Source of the DNA: a bacterium | GTDB taxonomy: Bacteria > Spirochaetota > JAHITG01 | DNA length: 9,305 nt | Reading direction: 5' to 3' | Assembly (NCBI GenBank): GCA_028711675.1 | Contig: JAQTRT010000113.1 | Location: forward strand, 1 to 9,305 | Shown here: in pieces, positions 7,201 through 9,305 of the stretch | How the letters are laid out: each line of letters opens with the position of its first letter | Position numbering within the stretch: the first letter of the stretch is position 1 | Notes under the pieces: generated by a model | The model's database searches: none | The model's input: only the letters and a program-made list of their open reading frames with translations | What the model was told of the DNA's origin: nothing | Translations under genes and position numbers: made by a program

Positions 7201-9304
7201 CATTAATAATGACTTTACAACAGTCCAAAATTATGGCATTCGCATGACTAATTCCAGTTATAATCTTGTCTACACAAATAATATTTTTAATAATAATATC
7301 ACGGGTATTCACCTGGGAGGAAAATGCCGAAGCAATGTCATTAAACTGAACAATATATATAACCAGAACACATGGGACCAGAACCAGGGTATCCAGATTA
7401 ATAATGGAGTCTATAATATTATTTATAATAACAGAATTTTTCATCATCAGGATTATGGAATTTATCTCACAGGAACAGCTAGCACAAACCAGATGATTAA
7501 AAATACATTTTTTTCCAATAATGCCGGTCCAGGGATATATTTTACGGGTAGTGGCTTACGGTATAACATCGTCATGTCCAATGAAATCTATAATAATCTT
7601 AACAATGGTCTTGTCACGGGAGGGAGTTTTAATATTGTAAAACGAAATTTAATTCATCATAATGATGGCTATGGCCTCTATGTTTACCAGGCCCAGAATA
7701 ATGATGTTGTCAATAACACAATCTACAGCAATCAGGATGATGGAATCAGAGGTTATCAGTCGACATTTGCTGTTTATAACAATATTATTCTTTCCAATAA
7801 GGGATATGGTGTCAATTGGGCGTCTTCGGGGATAATTTCATTGTATAATAATATCAGTTATGGAAACACATTAGGCCCCTGGTTAAACAGCATATATATA
7901 TCGAATCTAACGGGAAACATAACCAACCAGGATCCCATGATCGATACTGTCTCATCCTACACAATAAAATCCCCTCAAAGCTTTGCTGTTGATAGTGCCT
8001 ATAATCTCTATGGAGAAAGTTATAATGGGTATGGTCTTGATATGGGTTGGAAAGAATCTTATTTTATCAGCTCCAATTATGTTCATATTTTACCCCCTCT
8101 GGATACCTGGACAAATACAATTCAAAATGCTGTAAACAAAGCCACCAATAATTGTGTGATTAACTGCTATATCAAGCCAACAAGATATTTTGAATCAGTT
8201 CTTATATCAGGGAAAACGAACCTGATCCTGCAGGCTTTTAGTTGGACTAATAACAGAAACAATACATCTACTATTATTGATGGGGGGACCTACGCACGGG
8301 CTATTTTTATCACAAACAGTAAAAAAATAAAAGTACAAGGATTCACAATAACCAAAGCTAATTATGGCATTGAAATTATTAATTCTTTTTCAAATATTAT
8401 TCTCAATAATCTTTTATACAATAATTTAACCTCCGGAATCTCTTTATTCGCAGGTGCTGATCAAAATTACATAGCTACCAATCAGGGATTTAATCTTATA
8501 ACGGCGGATCAGGATAATGGACTGGAACTAACGGATGGGAATCATAACCAAATTGTGATGAATAAATTTTACGACAATAACAATAGAGGCATTTATTTTC
8601 ATGGTACAGGAAAGAGTAATATCGTCAGAAATAATCAGTGCGTTAACTCCAATACGACTTATCAAAATATCGGGATTTTAATCACGGACAATGATAATAA
8701 TACGATTATTTTAAACAAGCTCTTCAACAATCAGGATCAAGGTGTTCGTTTGAATGGGACCGCACAGTATAACGATATAATAAGGAACAGTATTTATTCT
8801 AATGACAGCGGCGGCATAGAATTAAATGGCGGTACGGTAAATTATAATAACATCCGTACAAATCAGATATTCAATAATGGAAGCCACGGGCTGTATTTTT
8901 ATAATGCGCCCAACAATAATTTCATGCGAAACAGAATTTATAATAATAATGGTTACGGCTTATATGGTTCAGGAAACGGCTTGTCTTATTCGCTGTATGC
9001 CTATAATAATGTATTTTTTAAAAACACCAGTGGTGGAATAATGACCGTAAACGCTCAGCCATGGAATACGTCCGCTTACTGTTATAATAATATTTTTTTA
9101 TCGAATAATAATTACGGCGTTAAAGGTAATAATACAGGCGCGCCGGTAGGAAGGATTTATCTATACTATAATTTATTCTGCGGGAACAGTCTTGCTCCCT
9201 GGTATGATGAAGGCACCATTACCATAGGTCAAGCGAATATCACAAATGCTGATCCATTGATTGATACAATAACTTCTTTTACCGTTATTTCAAGTGCCAG
9301 CCCC
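2..9304 (+). CDS. Giant modular beta-helix / FG-GAP surface protein (partial, both ends missing)
   Basis: One frame stays open for 3101 codons from the first to the last base of the window, with no stop and no frameshift. The translation is coherent throughout: a beta-helix, two beta-sandwich-like modules, seven FG-GAP calcium loops, a fibronectin-III-like module and five more beta-helix modules joined by a repeated cassette. Such proteins are normally exported and act outside the cell in adhesion or glycan binding; that role is inferred from the architecture, since no signal peptide or anchor lies in the window. The first ATG (base 8, residue 3) is not a convincing start: no ribosome-binding site can be seen before it, and the following residues (VVYVSNGMYNEQV) are mid-domain beta-helix sequence, not a signal peptide. 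No in-frame TGA occurs and Trp is always TGG, which fits the standard bacterial code. The whole sequence is rich in Asn, mostly AAT codons. The specific function is unknown. Confidence 0.96.
1214..1621 (+). other. Predicted beta-sandwich module of bacterial surface proteins
   Basis: Residues 405-540. After M1 the Asn-ladder pattern stops and alternating hydrophobic strands begin: T-x-YTMVFVPSP, then G-RIQIEFP (Phe441-Pro442), a strand ending in LITFTRSGG, then IPAGKPIRIIF (Ile480 onward) and N-x-VDNPNYNY (Val493 region), and lastly ALTVTT. The order 'T-Y-x-F ... G-x-I-x-I-x-FP ... IPAG-x-x-I-x-I ... NP' is one I recognise from immunoglobulin-like sandwich modules in large bacterial surface proteins, but I cannot name a specific family with certainty. 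It probably acts as a spacer or presentation domain between the first helix and the propeller. Boundaries are approximate, set by the end of M1 and the change in pattern near residue 540. Confidence 0.55.
1622..2077 (+). other. Second predicted beta-sandwich module with an Asp-rich loop
   Basis: Residues 541-692. The segment reads as strands such as MRIMSINIRD, DYLDSIKIGN and DISNIKIFIDRDANYRY, then ANLIITVDYAISV. The stretch Ile-Phe-Ile-Asp592-Arg-Asp594-Ala-Asn, followed by an Asp/Pro-rich loop (PPDPNDPLNTGD), resembles the 'D-I-x-x-V-x-L-Y-x-D-x-n-G-x-x-f-x-x-x-D' strand-and-loop pattern in long bacterial extracellular proteins, where the acidic loop may hold calcium; that metal role is inference. 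The last part (GIQCSGGLTTPL...NQGEIRHISL) leads directly into the propeller. The fold is not certain and no enzyme motif is seen. It most likely positions the propeller. Confidence 0.45.
2132..2161 (+). repeat. FG-GAP calcium loop, blade 1
   Basis: Residues 711-720, GDLNNDGWLD. Asp712, Asn714, Asp716 and Asp720 are the expected metal ligands of the D-x-D/N-x-D-G-x-x-D loop. Its first 20 bases are identical to those of blade 5 at 2756-2775, which points to duplication inside the propeller. Confidence 0.88.
2294..2323 (+). repeat. FG-GAP calcium loop, blade 2
   Basis: Residues 765-774, GDLDHDGDLD, a canonical D-x-D-x-D-G-D-x-D loop, followed by the strand LMATG. Confidence 0.9.
2447..2476 (+). 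repeat. FG-GAP calcium loop, blade 3
   Basis: Residues 816-825, GDLDKDGDLD, a canonical loop followed by the strand LVAAG. Confidence 0.9.
2591..2620 (+). repeat. FG-GAP calcium loop, blade 4 (divergent)
   Basis: Residues 864-873, ADFNNDNYLD. The leading Gly is Ala and the turn Gly is Asn870. The acidic ligands Asp865, Asp869 and Asp873 remain, so calcium binding may be weaker but is not excluded. Confidence 0.82.
2756..2785 (+). repeat. FG-GAP calcium loop, blade 5
   Basis: Residues 919-928, GDLNNDGWQD, followed by IIVTGG. It shares an exact 20-base block with blade 1 and also the unusual Trp after the Gly. Confidence 0.88.
2927..2956 (+). repeat. FG-GAP calcium loop, blade 6
   Basis: Residues 976-985, GDIDNDGDLD. 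The amino acids are identical to blade 7, and bases 2924-2943 are identical to 3074-3093. Confidence 0.9.
3077..3106 (+). repeat. FG-GAP calcium loop, blade 7
   Basis: Residues 1026-1035, GDIDNDGDLD. It is the last blade: after LITSS and MTVWEN the sequence turns into the fibronectin-like module. It is a near copy of blade 6. Confidence 0.9.
3161..3511 (+). other. Fibronectin type III-like linker module
   Basis: Residues 1054-1171. It begins with a Pro-rich lead (NNAPYNPVNLI) and has the spaced aromatics of FN3 domains: Trp1074 and Trp1078 in KWRFRWQPNPVPDD, a strand LRYKISIGTNQ, and near the end VYWKVKAIDTSFKIS (Trp1146), the typical 'Y-x-W-x-V-x-A-x-D' F strand. The length of about 115 residues is slightly long for FN3. 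Such modules commonly follow propellers as rigid spacers in secreted proteins. Here it joins the propeller to the run of five C-terminal beta-helices. No ligand motif is seen. Confidence 0.68.
3521..4303 (+). other. Domain M2: DUF1565-type beta-helix with terminal GWKES cassette
   Basis: Residues 1174-1434, the shortest helix module (261 residues). It starts with the DUF1565-like signature YYVATNGDDSNNGS and NPFRTIQRAV (Phe1192), where secreted beta-helix proteins typically enter the first coil, then CYIGPGTYNESV. The coils after it include NVNNIRIVNMIIKNY, CELINNTIFGS and NNIILSNNLYGV. It closes with cassette A. No catalytic triad or lyase motif is visible. It lies directly after the FN3-like module with only a two-residue gap (GP), and M3 follows after nine residues. 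Confidence 0.85.
4166..4303 (+). repeat. GWKES module-end cassette, copy A (end of M2)
   Basis: Residues 1389-1434. The pattern is GDPM, a Phe-x-Ile-x-Ser strand, YALDSASNIFGVSD, then GPDMGWKES with Trp1431. It aligns with copies B, C and D at the protein level, and its last 14 bases before the final codon end (ggctggaaagaatc, 4289-4302) are identical to copy C. It probably forms the last strands and C-terminal cap of the helix, equivalent to the SPAIDAG...DIGAxE ending of other beta-helix proteins. Confidence 0.88.
4331..5272 (+). other. Domain M3: DUF1565-type beta-helix with terminal GWKES cassette
   Basis: Residues 1444-1757 (314 residues). It begins like M2: YYVDITNGFDQYPGT, then RPFKTIQKAVERM (Phe1463) and CYVMPGEYYDTV, so M2 and M3 are sister modules. 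The coils are regular NosD/PbH1 type, for example NCNIYSNNNGIHQLG, ENRIFNNSQFGIYIQ, RNCIYHNHHGIQLWN and NNTLYQNNEYGIYIG, each about 23-25 residues. The NNIFLSNGNYGV coil (from residue 1661) precedes a short closing segment and cassette B. No catalytic residues are identified. Confidence 0.88.
5132..5272 (+). repeat. GWKES module-end cassette, copy B (end of M3)
   Basis: Residues 1711-1757: DTDPLIDTTG, LEIMSKYSPSVDSASN, GVSDTWYGKGPDRGWKES with Trp1754. It is closest to copy A in SASNI-x-GVSD and GKGPD, and closest to copy C in IDTTGT. The Met or Ile before GWKES is Arg here. Confidence 0.88.
6089..6166 (+). repeat. Conserved NQDYG/GTA-x-x-N coil, copy in M4
   Basis: Residues 2030-2055: NQDYGGILFEGTAQSN, then IVNNIIFSN. 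Near copies occur in M5 (7445-7519) and M6 (8729-8803). This is more alike than the average coil, supporting common descent of M4-M6. Confidence 0.75.
6623..6760 (+). repeat. GWKES module-end cassette, copy C (end of M4)
   Basis: Residues 2208-2253: PPQIDTTGTFEIISPNSS, ALDKAKQITGLN, GSGPDIGWKES with Trp2250. The GVSD segment of copies A and B is replaced by NIPFL. The GPDIG form is closest to the widespread 'DIGAxE' helix ending. Confidence 0.86.
7445..7519 (+). repeat. Conserved NQDYG/GTA-x-x-N coil, copy in M5
   Basis: Residues 2482-2506: HQDYGIYLTGTASTN, then MIKNTFFSN. It aligns without gaps, or with one residue, to the M4 and M6 copies. Confidence 0.75.
7925..8059 (+). repeat. GWKES module-end cassette, copy D (end of M5)
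   Basis: Residues 2642-2686: NQDPMIDTVSSYTIKSP, FAVDSAYNLYGES, GYGLDMGWKES with Trp2683. The Pro of GPD is Leu in this copy. The following residues (YFISSNYVH) repeat those after copy B (DFISTNYVH), so the repeat unit crosses the module boundary. Confidence 0.86.
8729..8803 (+). repeat. Conserved NQDQG/GTA-x-x-N coil, copy in M6
   Basis: Residues 2910-2934: NQDQGVRLNGTAQYN, then IIRNSIYSN. It is the third copy of the coil found in M4 and M5. Confidence 0.74.
9245..9304 (+). repeat. GWKES module-end cassette, copy E (partial, end of M6)
   Basis: Residues 3082-3101: NADPLIDTITSFTVISSASP. This matches the first 20 or so residues of copies A-D (DP-[ML]-[IL]-[DN]-T, then a [FY]-T-[IV]-x-S strand). 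The ending GWKES is predicted just past the window and is not seen. Confidence 0.78.
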
Positions 9305-9305
9305 T

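Larger units (their letters stand above)
6788..8059 (+). other. Domain M5: long NosD-like beta-helix with terminal GWKES cassette
   Basis: Residues 2263-2686 (424 residues). The entry matches M4: LVHVLPINVWTNSITNAL (Trp2272), an IECHTFSNF strand, FAWTNNQDDTNTIIDA and ITNCKNIKIQGFTIKNA. The coils then run with the usual N-x-I-x-x-N spacing, including NLVYTNNIFNNNITGIHL, NIIYNNRIFHHQDYGIYL and NDVVNNTIYSNQDDGI, and end with NNIILSNKGYGV (from 2593) and cassette D. The ITNCK strand is identical to the one in M4. No enzyme motif is visible; the function is probably the same as in M4. Confidence 0.88.
8078..9304 (+). other. Domain M6: long NosD-like beta-helix, continuing past the window
   Basis: Residues 2693-3101 and beyond. 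The entry again matches M4/M5: YVHILPPLDTWTNTIQNAV (Trp2703), INCYIKPTRYFESVLISGK, FSWTNNRNNTSTIIDGG and ITNSKKIKVQGFTITKA. Regular coils follow, such as NQIVMNKFYDNNNRGIYF, NIVRNNQCVNSN and NFMRNRIYNNNGYGLYG. Asn density is very high: 10 of the 35 residues 2959-2993 are Asn. The closing coil NNIFLSNNNYGV starts at 3029, and a fifth cassette starts at 3082 and is cut by the window edge. The missing part of the module is therefore probably only about 25 residues. Confidence 0.87.

Noticed and set aside
7145..7447. Minus-strand ORF of about 100 codons, Ile/Asn-rich
   Set aside because: Its Ile/Asn/Val-rich composition is what the reverse complement of the Asn-ladder coils gives. It is a shadow of M5.
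3521..9304. CRISPR-like or tandem DNA repeat array
   Set aside because: The AATAAT-rich periodicity comes from Asn codons in coils of about 20-25 residues. The repeats are diverged, have no fixed spacers and keep the reading frame.
2..9304. Recoded stop codons (TGA as Gly or Trp)
   Set aside because: No TGA occurs in the main frame over 3101 codons, and Trp and Gly use ordinary codons, so no alternative code is needed.

Overview
The whole window lies inside one very long open reading frame on the + strand. The frame starting at base 2 was read codon by codon to base 9304 without a stop, giving 3101 codons with both the true start and the true stop outside the window. Residue numbers below count from base 2 (residue n begins at base 3n-1). 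There is no other credible gene, RNA gene, mobile element, CRISPR array, promoter or terminator.

The product is a giant, modular, Asn/Gly/Ile-rich protein of the kind bacteria export to the cell surface or secrete. In order it holds: a right-handed parallel beta-helix whose N-terminus is cut by the window edge (M1, residues 1-404); two predicted beta-sandwich modules (405-540 and 541-692); seven FG-GAP/VCBS calcium-loop repeats that should form one seven-bladed beta-propeller (693-1053); a fibronectin-III-like module (1054-1171); and five further beta-helix modules in series (M2 1174-1434, M3 1444-1757, M4 1764-2253, M5 2263-2686, M6 2693 onward, still open). The helix modules are built from NosD/PbH1-type coils of about 20-25 residues with the N-x-I-x-x-N pattern.

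M2 to M5 each end in the same cassette of about 46 residues, finishing in G-P-D-x-G-W-K-E-S, and M6 runs into the start of another copy at the window edge. The modules fall into two classes by their first strands: M2 and M3 begin like DUF1565 proteins (YYV...G...PF-x-TIQ-x-AV), while M4, M5 and M6 begin with a distinct Y/L-V-H...WTN-x-I block. This pattern suggests growth by repeated intragenic duplication.

The DNA is visibly AT-rich, dominated by AAT, ATT and TAT codons, and uses TGG for Trp with no in-frame TGA, so a standard bacterial code fits. The architecture is common in large surface proteins of environmental, often uncultured bacteria (for example candidate phyla, Elusimicrobiota, Omnitrophota, Spirochaetota), but the window alone does not fix the phylum. 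No signal peptide, sorting signal or anchor is visible because both ends of the protein are missing. Likely roles are adhesion, polysaccharide binding or polysaccharide processing at the cell surface. No catalytic activity can be assigned from the sequence.
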